Shown piece after piece: positions 12,721-26,400 of a stretch of 64,000 nucleotides of DNA. The notes below the pieces were generated by a model that was not told where the DNA came from, did no database searches, and saw nothing but the letters and a program-made list of their open reading frames with translations. This DNA comes from Diplosphaera chodatii (lineage: Eukaryota > Chlorophyta > Trebouxiophyceae > Prasiolales > Stichococcaceae). The stretch's first letter is position 1. The number at the start of each line of letters is the position of its first letter. The DNA is taken from the NCBI GenBank assembly GCA_032358165.1, contig JAALGY010000033.1:1-64000 (forward strand), given 5' to 3'. The position numbers and the translations under genes are program-made.

Positions 12721-12745
12721 ACCCTGGAGTTTAGCCTAACAAACA

Positions 12746-15700
12746 TCACAGCCACGGCGTCCAGCCCTCGTACATGCGGCTGAGGTTGTCGAGGCTCATG
12801 GCGGCACGCAGCAGCGCTGACACCTGCTCCGGCACGCTCTGAGCTCCATCGGCACCCCCCGCCGCTGTGCGGGCGCCCCTCAGCGCTGCATCGCGCCCGG
12901 CCAGCTTGTCGGCAAACCGCCGCAGCGCTGCCGCTGCCGCCTGCCGCCGGGCGGCGTTGAGCCGTGAGGGCGCTACGGCTGCAGGTGCTGCGCTGATTGG
13001 GCTGTCAGCGGCCGGTGCCGCCTGGCTGCTGCTGCCGCCTGCTGGCTGCTGCGCCTGGGCTGCTGGCTCCTCCGCGAGGCTGATGCTGGCTGCTGCAGCG
13101 CCTGCACGTTGCAGGGTGAGTCGGGAATGTGCTAGCGAGATGCAAGGCGCAGCAGAAACTAGCATGGACAGACAGATGTCGTGCAGGTGCAGCCTCACTA
13201 TACCCTGCTGCTGGCGCATGTCTGGCAAAGAGAAGGAAACCCACCTGCGGCGTCATTGCCCAGGCCGTGCTCCTGCTGGATGGCGGCCGCCAGGGCGCCG
13301 GCAGTGGCGGCCAGGGCTGGCAGCGCCTCTGCCAGAGCGTCCCCCGCCTCCGCTGCACCATGTGCCGACCGCGCCTGCAGCTGTCACCCCGTACGGTCAG
13401 GAACATCCCAACATGGGGACTGCGGAAGGCGCATTTCGAGATCATCAAGGGTGCAGGCGCACCTGTGCCTCGGCGGCCGGCAGCAGCGGGCTGGCGCCAT
13501 CCACGATCGCCGCAGCGGCGGCGCGCTCAGCTGCTACACGCTGGCCGACACCTCCGGCCGCGGCCTGCATCGAATGGAGCCGACACCTCATCCTGAGATC
13601 GCTAGTGACCGTCACCTGGCATGCGCTGAGGCACCTGGACGTTCCTGACTGCGCCACAACCCGCTGAGGTGTTTCTAAGTGGAACAAGGGCGGCACCTGG
13701 GCATAGCCGCCGGCGGCCGCCAGCGGCTTGAGGCACGCCTCCAGCACCTCGGCCAGCGGCGACGCAGCGTCCGCGGCGGCCGCCGCCCCGGCCTTCAGCG
13801 CCTTGAGCTGCCCCGAAGCGGCGCCCACCAGCCGGTGGACGTCCTCTGCAGCCTCTGCCGCCTGCGCAATGGAGACGCGTGTGTGCAGGATAACCGCTGG
13901 GCACTGCTGATGGCATGCCTTGGATGTGTGACGGCTGTTTGGGCTGGTGGCAGTCACCGGTGGCAGACGCTATGTCGCCAGCTTGCGTTGGCAACCGCCC
14001 ACACCATCCAGATCGAACGCAGGTGTCCAGTTTCAGCAGCAAGCAGCTGCCATAAAGATAAATGGAACAACATGCTACATCGTGATGCCATCGTTCGCAC
14101 CTTCGTCGCGTTGCCCAGCTCGGCAAGGGCGGCCTGCAGCTCCGCCGCGGGCGGCCCGCCGGCGGCACTCGCTTCCAGCAGCCGCCGCAGCGCCGCCCGC
14201 GTGTCACCCGCCGCCGCCAGCAGCCCGGCGATGCGCCCCGCGAAGTCGGCGCCCGCGGCGGCGCCCCGCTCGGCAGCCGCCCGCGCCTCGGCGGCCGCCC
14301 CCGCCTCCGCCGCCGCGCAGGCCGCAGCAGCGTCGCGGGTCTCCTTGGCCTGGCGCTGCGCCGCGGCCAGCTGGGGTCCGAGCTCGGTCAGCCGCGCCAG
14401 CAGGGCCGCATGCTGGTCAAAGCCACTGCTGCCCTCAGCCGTACTGCCGCCGCCACCGCCGTCGCAAGAGCGCTCGAGCGCCAGCACCGCCGCCGCGAGG
14501 CGCACCAGCCCCGCGGCCTGGGCGGTCGCGCCGTCCAGCCACGCCTGCCTCGCCGCCAGCGCCGCCTGCAGGCTCCGTTTTTGAGCACATTACGCTCCAA
14601 TCGTCTGAAAGTTTGGGCACAACCCTTCAGGACGGCGTGCACTTCCCCGGACATGCGGACCCAACTGCAAACACCTTACTTCCAACTTCCAAAAGTAGAT
14701 GAGAAGAAGGTCATCCGCGTTTGCACCTGCACAGCCATCGCCTGCTGGGGCGCCGTTGCGGCCACGGCGGCCGGCAGCTGCTGCGCCAGCGCCGCCGCGC
14801 CGGCGGCCCACTCAGCGTACGGCGCCTGCAGCTGCTCCAGGGCCGCAAGCGACGCCTCCAGCACCTGGTGTCGTGTGTTCAATCATTGTGAAATGCAGAA
14901 GAGCCTGTGCTGAGTCATAGCAGAGCAGCTGCTGGGCTGCAGCTCGCGATGCAGCCTGCAGATGCTGCCGTGCAAACCACGATCCAGCGGGTTCGTGGCA
15001 GGCACTCGGTACCCCAACACCGCTGTCCTGCTGCTCGAACGTGGCTGCGTCGCCAGCGTAGGCAGCTGGCCAAATCAGCGGCGGCCGCCGGCGGTGGGGA
15101 CACACCAGAGGTGCAGGGTCTGGGGTTCAGCATGGCCACCTGCAGCAGGTGCATGCGGCGGTGGCGCAGCGCCCAGCCGGCGTCGGGCGGCGCGACCTCC
15201 GTCGCCGGTCCCTCCAGCCGGCCGGCCGCCGTCAGGACGGCCTCGTGCTGCCACTCCAGCAGCGCCAGCCGCCGGCGCCGCTCGTTCTGAGCGTGCTCCA
15301 GCGCCGCGCTGCGGGACAGAGCTCATGTAGCCCCTATCAGGCCCGTGCTACAAAGCTGCAGCTGTTCACCGACTGTCCAACGCCACCAAGCGTGCCAGCA
15401 GAGCGCGGCGTCCAGGCAGCTCTGCATGACACTCACGCTTCGCTTCTTGGTCTACACAGCAGACGCTGGCGCGACATCTGCACACACCTGGCGGCGCTCG
15501 CAGCCTGCAGCTGCATGCCGGTGCCGCCGGCCCCGCCGCACGCATCCGCAGCCGCCCGCAGCAGGGTGGCGCCATGGGAGGTGGGAACCTCGGCAGCTGC
15601 GGAGCATGCAACTTCAGCATGAACCCTTGACCACGTTGCTGCCCTGCTCGTCTGGTTGCCAGCAAGTCAGTGTGACTCGCGGAAATACCCTTGGCAGGTG

Positions 15701-17435
15701 CCCAGGCAGATATGCAGCTCCTCACCAGTGTCGACCCCGGCGATTGTGGGTGCAGACGTGTCGTCATCCTCCGCCATCATCTCTTCGATAGACAGCTCCT
15801 GCTGCGCTGCGCCGCCGTACCCCTGCTGCACCAGACTGCCAGCGCCGCCGTCGTACCTGCTGCCGCCATAGCTGCTCTGGTCGTACTGCATGCCGCTGCC
15901 GAAGGCCGTTTGGCTGTACTGCATGCTGTCGCCGTAGCTGCTGCCATTCTCCTCCAGGGCACCAAAGGTTTCGACATCGCCCGCCTCCAGTGCGCCCTCC
16001 AGAGCATCGTCCGCGCCCTCAAAATCGGTGAACGGCACCAGGCCCGGGCTCCCTGCGCATTGCCGACAGCTGCTTGAAACCTCTGTGTTTGCGAGTGTTT
16101 GTACCCACTCGACAGACTGGCTGCCAGTGGACAACACCACACATGTGACTGCTTAGTGACAGAGCGGCTGAAACAGAGAAGTTTCGAGAAACATGTGTCT
16201 TGGGTTCTCTTCTGTATTGCAGTCAAATGGCAGCTCTGCACCTGGCGCTTCACTGCCGGGGTGCCGACCGCTGCCCAGCAAGCCGGGGTCAAAGTCGCCA
16301 AAACGCAGCGCTGCCGGCGGCGACGCCAGGCCGCCGCTGCCCCAGCCGCCGTGCGGGCTACCGCCCGACGGCTGCCGCTGCTGCTGGGGCTGCGCCACAG
16401 GGCTGTACTGCCAGTGCGCCGGCTGCTGCCGGGGAATGGCAGCCAGCGCAGCCTGCAGGTGTGCCGTCAGTGCGGGCACCACCTGCCGCACGGCTGCGGT
16501 GGCGACCACAGCCGCAAATGCGTCCGCCACAGGGTCTGCCGCCTGCTGGGCACTCTCTGCAGGGGTCGCAGGTGCAGCGGCCTCCGCCGCGGCCAGCACT
16601 GCGTGGACCGCCAGGGCGGCGTGCCGCTGCTCCCGCAGCGCCGGCGGCAGGTCTGCCACGGGATCCGCCTGCGCACTCGCAGCCGCAAGTTGGCCGGACG
16701 CAGCATCCGCCGCAGCCTGCGCCGCCGCCAGGGGCTCCAGCGCCGCATGCGCGGCGGCCAGCGCCCCAGCGAGGCTGGGGACCCCTTTGCCGGGCGGCCG
16801 CCGCAGCCCTGCGGCGGCAGCAGCATCACATGTGGCACTCGTCCCTGTCTGCCAGGTCGGATGATGCTGTGCTGATCAGCACGCGCGCCCTGCTGCTGCG
16901 CCTGCTCACACGCCTCGCTGCAGTCGCATGAACCGCAGCCAGCTGACAGGCAGGAGCAGCCGACCTGCGAGGGCGCCCTTGGCCCACTGGGAGGCCCGCT
17001 GCCGCAGCGCAGCCGCCGCGCCGAGTGCAGCTGCTGGGCCACCCCAGCCCCCGGAGCCGCTTCCTGCTGCCGGCGCGCCGCCTGCAGGCCTGCGCGCCTC
17101 GGCCTCCAGCTCTGCCAGCCGCGCCCGGGCCTCCAGGAGCTCGGACCCGCCCTGCAGTGCGCAGCATTGCCGTGGGCGGACTGTGAGCGGTGTGACATGT
17201 GAATGCTGTCATCGCAGCCGGCAGTGCTCGAGCTTCCACTTCACTTGCGGCCCTGCGCAAGGGTGCAGACAACATCTTGTCACAGCCGGCACGCCCACCT
17301 GCAGCTGCAAGGGCGCGCCCCCGGCGGCCGCCGCCAGGCCCACGAGCAGCGGAGCAGCGTCGCCGCGGCAGCCTGCGGCCACGGCGCCAGCGGCGAGCGC
17401 CACGTCCAGCCAAGGCGCCAGCCATGCAGGCGGGC

Positions 17436-17474
<39 letters not shown>

Positions 17475-20400
17475 TTCTTGGGCTCTGAGCTGCGCCTGCA
17501 CAGCGTGCATCGGCTCCCGTGCCTAGCAGGGGCAGTTGACTGTACATAGTACAGCAGGGTGAATGGAGCATCAGATGTGCCATAGTCAAGCCATCGCATC
17601 ACAGTTACAGACATCGAATGGAGATCAGGCAATGCGAATCAGCAGCGTCAACCCTTGCACAGCCACCTGTGCAGACTCGGCGGTCAGATGACACAACAGA
17701 GGAACCTGCATACCTGGGTCGAGCACCGTCGCCAGGCCGTGGCGCTGCAGCAGGTCCGCGACGGCTGCGAGGCCGCACAGCTGCCGCTGCAGAGCCGCGA
17801 GCCGCTCGGCGCCCGCCGCCGGAGCGGCGGCCTGCTGCAGGGCCTCCAGGGAGCGCGCCAGGAAGCCGCGCAGGGCGTCGTGCAGCGGCCGCGCGTCCCA
17901 CGCGCGCTGCTGCACCGCTTCGGCGAGCCACACGGCAGCTGCGTCCATGCCCCGGTGCGCAGCAGCCTGCCAGATGACAAGCATGGTGTTCACCTGTCTT
18001 GCTGGGACTGTGTGTCCGTATCACGGTGATATGCAGTAGCACACAGCAGCAGGCGGTACCAGGGCTACAAGCAGGGCTAACCGTATGGCCACTGCCAAGT
18101 GGAGTGGCAGCTTCCAGACACAAGCTGCGGGTATGCTCAGGTGCTTGGCGAAGCAGCTGGTGCATTGCCTGGGCGCTGCCGAACTCCTGTGCAGCGCCCA
18201 GCTGCTGCTGCAGGGCCGCTGCTGCAGCCGAGCCGCAGCGCAGCTCGGCTGCCACCGCAGCGTGCGCCGCCAGCGCGGCGTCCGCATCCGGCGGCCGGGG
18301 CGCCAGCTGCTGAGCGCGCCGCACGCCCTGCAGTGATGTTGTATCGGTTCTCAAAGTGCAGTCATGCTGCCTCCATGCTGACCAGTAGCGGACAAAGCAC
18401 CAAGGCTGACAGTTCATTGTGTGCTGACAAGATCACGCAGCAAACATACCCGGTTTACACCCTAGATCAGGCAGCACCTCAGGCGACGTGGCGGCTGCCA
18501 GAGCGGCAGCCCAGCGCGCGTGCCGGCTGCGGTCAGCCCAGTCAGGCGGCAGCACCAGCCGCGCCGCCGCTGCGACCTCCTGCATGTGTCGCCGTCTCAG
18601 GTAGTGTCAGACGAGTCCAGTCACATGATGCTCTGCTTGCAATCTGCAGCTGCAGCCATACGTCAGACAGCGTTTTCTGCAGGCACAGGATGGAACCATC
18701 CAGTATCGCCAGGGACCGACCTGCAGCGCCGCTGCAATGCCCCGAGTTGCGGCGTCGCGACGGCCGATGATCGCCTCCCCAGCCTCGTCTGACTCTCGGC
18801 ACTTGGTCAGCACATCCTGAATGCGGCACACACGATGCAGTAGAGCTCGCAGCATCGGCAGCTTCATGACGTTTGCAGTCTGCCAGCTTTTGTTTCACTC
18901 GTGAAGCCGACTGGACTGCAACTCGCACGCCCGAAGCATGCACCAACAATGTCCGTTGTTGCCACAGACTAAGGCAGTGGGTACATGATCCTGGGAGGCA
19001 ACCATCTGCGCGACGAGTTGAGCGCATCATGGTCAGCTCTGCAGGGCACCTGGGGCAGGGGCAGGTCGGCCGGCAGGCGCTGCAGGACGGCCGGCAGGAC
19101 GCCGGGGACGTGCGGCGGCGAGATGCCCCCCAGCAGCCCTGCAGCAGGCACGCCATCTCGCAGCGTGCTTGGCTGCTGCCGCAGGACACCACAAGCTGCG
19201 TGGCAGGTGTGGTGCTCAGCTGGGGCACGTGCTCCAGCCGTGTCTCTGCATCGAGGCAAGGCCCTTAAACGACACTGTGAACCCACCCAGGGGCGCCTGC
19301 GCTGCGGCAGCCAGCCAGGCGGGCAGCGGCAGCGCCAGCTCGGGCGGCACGCCCCCCGCGAGGCTGCGCCAGGCGGCCCTGAACCCCTCGGCCGCCGCCC
19401 CGGCCTCCGCCGCGAGCTGCCCGGCGCGGAAGCGGGAAGCCGCCCACGCCCTGCCCGCTTCCTCCGCGCTCCCGGCGGCGGCCTCTGCGGCCGCGCGGGC
19501 CTCGGGCAGCTCTGCTCTCAGGTCCCTGAACAGGGCCTGCAAAGCACGGAGGTTCCCGTCGAGACGCATCCTCCTTGCTGGGCCTGGACTCAGATCATGG
19601 GATGTGTAGCATACGGCAGCAACAGCAGCCAGCTCTGCATGTTTGGCAGGTGCGGCAGGTGGTCTGCCGCCTGCAACAGCTCCATGTGCACTTGCCCAGA
19701 CCCTCTCCGACTAGTGATTCACCTGTGTATCTGCCGCCTGTTGGTGCGCTGCGGCCGCCGCCGCCGCCGCGACGGCCGCCGGCCGCTGAACTCCCCCCAG
19801 CGCTTCCACGGCCGCCGAGGCAGCCCGCAGCGCCGCCGGCAGCTCGTGCAGGAAGGGCCGCAGCCGGGGCGCCAGCTCAGCGGCCCGGGACGCAAACAGC
19901 CGCAGGCTGACCGCCACCTCCAGCTCCTGATTAGCAGGGTTCGCAGGTTCGTATGCAGGCCGAGTGTGAGGTCATGGAGGCGTGTATGGAATCCAGGGTC
20001 AATAGGAGTAGGGCACTTCAGTGAAGGTGTGGAGTCTTTTGTACAGAAAGGAGGTCCGCTGTCATGTGGAGTCACCCTGCGGGCGGCGCCGCCCTCGCGC
20101 CCCTCCGCGGCCCAGGGCACCAGCGGGTCGCCCACCACTGCCGCCAGCAGCGCCTGCGCAGTGCGGAACCCCACGTCAGCCGGGCATCCCGTGCTGACGG
20201 CTGCTGTCACGCCCGGCACACTGACGGCTGGCAAAGTGATGAGGACGACGTTCCCAGCGTTCACAGTTGCACAAGGAGTTGCTTGGGCACCACACCGTCA
20301 TCGTGTCGGCGCTGCCGCGCAGCGCGGCCAGCGTGGCGGCGGCCGCGTGCCGGAAGCCGCCCTCGGTGCCGCCCGGCCCCAGCGCCGCCTGCGCGGTGCA

Positions 20401-23400
20401 CGGCGTACCACGCTTTTGCCAGCCGCTTGACTGATGCCCATCGCCAGCACCTGGTCTAGTAGGCAGCCAGTTGTCGGGCTGCTTTGTGGCACAGGTCCGG
20501 GTGTAGGCACAAAAGCATCACCTGCCAGTGCTCGTGCTGGCATGCGCAGCAGGCAGTGCGCTTGTACATCTGGCAGCGCATGGCCAGCACTGAAACACAT
20601 CATGTTCGTGGCCCCTAAAAAGGGTAGCCGCACGTGCAGGAGCTGCGTGAGGCGGAAGGGCACGACTTCGGGCACGCGCAGCTGGCGCCCCCGGTCGAAC
20701 GCCACGTTGAAGTCGATGTGCACCAGGCCGCCGCCCCGCGCCTGCAGCAGGATGTTGTCCAGGTGCCGGTCGCCCAGCCCCAGCAGGTAGCCGACCTGCA
20801 GGTGCATCGGAGCAGGGGTTACGTCAGATGGGCGTCATTGCGGATGCGACGACCCTGCAGGCCACTTGGCATGCAGCCTTTCTCAGGGCCTGCGGGAATG
20901 GCAAGCGGGGTCGGTCTGCAAGCACCCGTCGGCGATGCTCATCTCTTCTGTGAACATAGCCGTGCCAGGGCAGACTGGTCGCGCCCTCTGACCACCCGCC
21001 CCTGAATCTTGCTTGGCTTGCTCAACTACCACTGTTCTGGTGTACTCAGATCAGCCACTGTCGGCACTCCTGTCCCATGCTTGAGCAGCGCAGCAGTCTG
21101 AGCCCAGAGCCCCACCACGCTCATCACGGCGGCGCTGCGCGCGTAGGCCCTACCCCGCCGCAGCGCATCGGCCGCCGACCCCGCCCCGCCCCACAGCTGC
21201 CGCGCCAGCAGGTGCCGCGGCGCGCCCCGCATCAGCTCCGCCACCACCCCGCGCAGCACGCCCGGCGGCCAGTGGCGGCGGGGGGCCGTCCTGGCCACCC
21301 CCGCCTCCTGCAGGTTTGCCACAGACCGCTTTTCACGAGGTTGAGCACCGTGGGCGACGGGCCAGACAGCCTGCTGTCGCTTTGACATGGTACGGCGCAC
21401 GCCACGCAGCCCGTCAGCATGGTGTCACCCTTGTCATCCCGCATCTGGGCAGGCATCACCAGGCAGGTATGCTTCAGACAGGCTGCCCGGAGGCTGTGCG
21501 TCTGAACTGCTGTCATCTACTGCTAGATCTGTACAAATATGACGAGAATCACCACCCGAGCTACATGCTGCAGGGTCAGCCCAATGACGAACACCAACGT
21601 CTGGCGGCGTACCTCCAGCGCGGCAGCCAGCTTGGCATAGAAGGCGTCGGTGACGCCCGGGACGCGGGCAGCGGCGGCAGTCTGTGCTTCAGCGGCCGCC
21701 GCAGCAGCGCCGCCGGCTGTGGCGGCCGCGGCGCGCTCTGCCTGCTGCTTCTGCCACGTCTGGTATAGCTGCAGGGAACCCACATGATAGGACTTTGACA
21801 TCAGGCCATTTTTGCACAGCACGGCCATCCGTGCACCAATGCTGACTTGTGGCAACCACCACATTCAAGCGTAGCGTCGTGCTTGACTGTGTAAATAAAG
21901 CAGCACCACAGCTGGAAGTCTCGCTTCGTGCTCTGGAGCTTCTCTGCACTCGAAACATGACGGTGACCGACACTCAAAGCATCTGTGGCGCAACAGTAGG
22001 GCACCTGGAACAGGGGCACGGTGCCGCCGACCCACTGCAGCAGACCCAGGCGCGGGCCCAGCGGCGTGATGGCGAAGGGCGTGGCACGCAGCTGCTGCCG
22101 CGCGGCGGCGGGGTCGGCGGACAGGACCCCGTTGGCGGCGCGCAGCACCTGCATCAGCCGCTCGTCCATGCGCATGTCGTCGCGCCCCTTGAGGAGGTAC
22201 GTGTAGCGGCGGCCGTCGGAGCCCAGCAGCGCCAGCTTCTTGGGCCGCGTCTTGGTCTTCAGGATGGTGACGACCGGGTCCACGCCCGCCACTGTGACGG
22301 CGTCGTCGGCGACCGAGGCCGCCGTCTGTGCGGCAGCGGCAGGCGGCGCGCGCGGCTGCCCGGGCATCGGCACGGCGGTGGCGGACAGCGCCGCCAGCGG
22401 CGGGGACACCTGCGCCAGCTGCAGACTCGACTCCCTGCGCCCAGCACAGCCGCCTGGGTACAGGCTGTTTCCCGAACCCAGTGGCAGCCTGTCACTGCAT
22501 GGTGATCCTGCACAATGGCCCGACATTGCACACCAGACGCGAAATGGTAAACATATGCGCATGTGGCGCGGCAGCAGGTGCCCGCTTGCTCAAAAACAGA
22601 CGGCACCTGATCTGCGCGTGCATGGCGTCCAGGACGCGCTGCAGGGGGCGCCAGGCCGCCCCGGGCTTCAGCGCCACCTCCGCCCGCGGCACCCGCAGCA
22701 GCGCGATCGCGTCGCGCAGCGGCCGCGCATACCGCTTCTGCAGGAGGTCGCACACCGCAGGATCGCAAAGCCTGACGCCCAGCCTGCTGACACGTCCGTT
22801 CCATGCTGAGGAACAGCCCCTCTGGCAGCCTCAGTCGCCTGAGGCCAGGTACGTCAAGCTGGCGTTGACGGCTGTGGGACATGCTTGCTTGCCCTCAGGG
22901 GACAGGTACACAATCAAACCAGCATTCTTGACATTCTGCCAGTCAGTGTCCAGGAAAGCGCTGGAAGTCCAGTCCCCGCAGTACCCATGAAATGAACTTC
23001 GCCCACCTGGAAGGCTGCCTCGCGCGGCGTCTCAGCCGCGGCAGCGCCAGCGCTCTGCAGCTGCCGCTGCAGCGCGACCACCACCGGCGCCATCATCGTC
23101 GTGAACCTGCGCAGCTCCAACCGTGGTGTGGCAGCGTTGGGTAGGCGGCTGACTCACGCACCCAGCCATGAGGCACCTCTGACGAGTCAGCACATGGTGA
23201 GCGGGTTCGTTGCTGCTCCAGGCTGGCTGCAGGCGGCAAGGGCACCTGTCGGTCAGGATGCGTGCGCGGTCGGCTTCACTCAGGTCTGCGCGCTGCGCCA
23301 GGCGCCCCGCCTCCGACTGCAGCGCCACCACCCGCCGTGACACGTCCGCCTGGGCAGGCAGCGGGATACGCATCAGTTGCAAAGTTTTGTGATGGCATAA

Positions 23401-26400
23401 CGTGGGTCTTCATGTAATGATGTCAATGCCGTGAGCCATTGCGTACCCCTTGTGCACGGGCTGGAGCAGGCACATATTTCACGAGGTGAGATGGGCGTGA
23501 TTTGGCATGCTTGCTGTGCACCTATCAACAAGTAATAAACGTGGCTCACCTGCAGCTCCGACAGCGTGGAGTGCCAGGCCTCCTCCCACAGTAGTGACAG
23601 CCGCGCCAGCTCCCCCTGCAGCAGCCGCACCTGGCGGCACAGCACAGGCGGTTGTCACAGCTGCTCAGAGTGCAGCGCCCTACCAAGCAGGTCTGGGTGC
23701 GCGTACGTACATGCACAGGGCCTTGAGGGTATGATAGCGGCAGGCCAGCAGAGCTCGGAAGGTGGAGCCAACCAGCCGTGCCTGCATTGGGAGCACCGGC
23801 ACCGCAGCACGTGCAGCCGCCACGATCTCAGCAGTGCCTGGCGGCGCTGCAGGGCCTCCTGCAGGTGCACCCCATGCTGACCCAGGCTGGTGATGGCAAA
23901 GGTCTCGAGTACACAGCCCGCATCTGGCAACGGGTGAGGAAATGGTGCACCGGCAGAGCCTTTGAGAGTTATGGCAGCAACTTGCTGACTGCCATGACAA
24001 GCTGCGACACATGCACCTTCCTCCGCCCGGCGCTGCTCCACCAGCGCGGCGAACAGCGTCTCGGAGGGCGCGACGCCCGACAGCCGCGTCAGCAGCCCCA
24101 GCACGTGCTGCTGGACGCCATTCCCCAGCCCTTCCCCTGGACCAGGTGAGCAGGGAGCTTGTTCTGCCTTGCGCAGCCACATGGCAAGTCTCGATATGTG
24201 AGTAGCGAAACTTGACGGTTTTTCTGGTGGACCTGCCAGCATGGCGAACAGCTGCGGCGCGACCGGCTCCCACGCTGCAGGCGGCACAGCCGCCAGGTGA
24301 CGCTCCGGCCTTGGAGCACCGGCTGGCGGCTCCGGTGCAGCGCCAGCGGCAGCAGGAAGCAGCTGCAGGACGCGCAGGAGGCTGCGGAAGGTCCCGGCCT
24401 CGCTGGCGTGTTCAGCGCCGGCCTGCAGCAGCCGGCAGAAGCCTGAGCTTGCCAAGATCCAAAGTGACAACCAGCAGCTCAGCACGTCTGCAACATGCGC
24501 GGCCCACGCTTGCAACACAAACATTGAATGCAACACCTGCAGCGAGCGGCAGTAAGCTGCCAGCGCTGCGGCTGCTGCAGCAGCATCCTGCTGCGGAGGC
24601 GCTGCATCAGGTGCATCCTGTACCGCGATGCCAAGGAAGGCAGCTGGGGCTGTGCCACTGCGCTCGAAGCACCTGCCGCAGACAGAGTTAGGAACACTTC
24701 TTTGTGAGCACCACTTCTCTGTAAGAGCAACGACCTTAGTTGGACTCTGCAACTGGATTAGTTCATACAACATCGCAGGGATGACGAGCACATAGGGGAA
24801 CGAGTGCAGTCGACTGACAGAATTTGATCAGGAAACGCTGAGCTCACCAGTCGGCGAGGCGCTGCCAGGCGGCGGCGCTTTCAGGGTGTAACCCGACTGC
24901 CGCCTGCAGCCAGGCGGCACGCGGCCTCGACATCGGTACAGACCCATCGGCGGCGACGCCGCTGCTGCCGCCGCCGGCTGCGTTGCTTCCTGCTTCCTCC
25001 ACCGAAGCGATGCCCAGCGCCGCCAGGTCGTCCGCCAGGCTGTCCGCCTCCGGCAGCACTTCAGCAGGGTCCTGTGGCATGGACAGCCAAGGAAACTTCT
25101 AGCGCCAGAGGAGCAGAGCGCTTGGAACCAGCTGATCGCGGATGGCTGACCTGAATCAGAGCTGCCGCCACGAGCCTGACGCCTGACGCCCACGTTGAGA
25201 CCTGGTGACAGACAGTCCCTCTGCTGACGCGCAGCATCACCTGCGCCCAGCCTTCCAGCAGGAGGCAGCCGCGCGCGGCGGCAGCCCTGACGGCGTCCGG
25301 CATGCCAGCGACGGCGGGCTGCAGGGCCGCACGCTCCCGCCCACCCCGCAGCAGGCTGCTCACGGCGCTGGCGGGGCTGCCGCTCGCGCCGCTGCCAGTG
25401 AACGGCCCAATGACAGAGTCCAGCAGCCGGCACAGCGGGGCAGCAGCCGCCGGCGCCCTGCCGCTGCCCTGTAGCGACACACCGCCACCAGCCCCGCCAG
25501 CGGCAGTAGCCGATGGCAGCCGCGCCCGCAGGGCCGCCGCCTGCAGATCCGCCAGCAGCCGCAGCGGCGACGCGGCGGCCGGCTCAGCAGCCGACGACGA
25601 ACGCACTGTGGGTCCTCCTTCCAGCAGCCGTAGCGCCAGCTGGCCGTCTGCCGCCGCCGCCGCCCCGTCTGCCAGGTGCGCGCGCAGCCGCGCCGCGGCC
25701 TCTGACGCGCCGATGCTGCCGTCCTGCTGGCCGGACGGCATTGCGGGCAGAGTCGCAGGTGCCCGGCTGAGCCCGGCCATGCCGCCGCTTGTGTGCTCCA
25801 GGGTGGATAGCAGAGGCTGCCAGGCACCGGCGTCGGGCGTGCAGGCGGGCGACGCCCACAGCTCCGCCAGCGGCGGCCGCAGCGCCAGGCCCAGGCCGCG
25901 ACGCACGGCTGCCGCCACATCTGGACTGCAGCACCGCCAGGCACCGAGGAGTGTTACGTGTTCGCACAATGAACTGGCACACGCTTGCCAAGCGAGCTTG
26001 GCACACACAAGCCAGTGAGCCGCGGCATGGTGATGCCTTGCGGCAAAACCAGATGTTGAGGGGCGGCGTGTCATCCCGTGTCAGACTGCATGGGTCTGTC
26101 CAGCAACTGCGATACACCTGGCGAGCTGCAGGCTGGCGGTCAGCAGCAGCTGCGGCGCCGCATCGGCGAGGCCGTCATTGGCGACACCACCACTTGCAGC
26201 CACCACCGGCAGCGCAGGCGAGGTGCTGTCGGCACCCGAAACCGCTTCCAGCAGCCGCGCTTCACCTGCGGCCGTGCAGCGAGCAGTTCGGCATGGTGCC
26301 AGCTGCGGTTGCGGGTCCAGATTCTGCATGACGTTTCAGATGGGCACAGAGCGGTGATCATGTTCAGTTTGCAGGCCCAGCAGCTGCACCAGCAGCCTGA

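Larger units (their letters stand above)
12015..12745. other. Intergenic region between SMG1 3' end and DUF3431 gene 5' end
   Basis: It holds the likely SMG1 polyadenylation signal near 12,716 and a perfect 12-bp inverted repeat at 12,446-12,475. A 242-codon plus-strand open frame crosses it but has no domain-like composition and overlaps the coding ends on both sides, so I do not call it a gene. The DUF3431 gene promoter should lie in the left part. Confidence 0.5.

Noticed and set aside
12055..12783. 242-codon plus-strand open frame downstream of SMG1
   Set aside because: It overlaps the FATC coding end in antisense, has no domain-like pattern and mixed composition; judged a chance frame.
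17199..17632. Polyserine, polyalanine and polycysteine frames around the CTG tract
   Set aside because: These are the other frames of the same triplet repeat; only the glutamine frame leads into sequence ending at a consensus donor.
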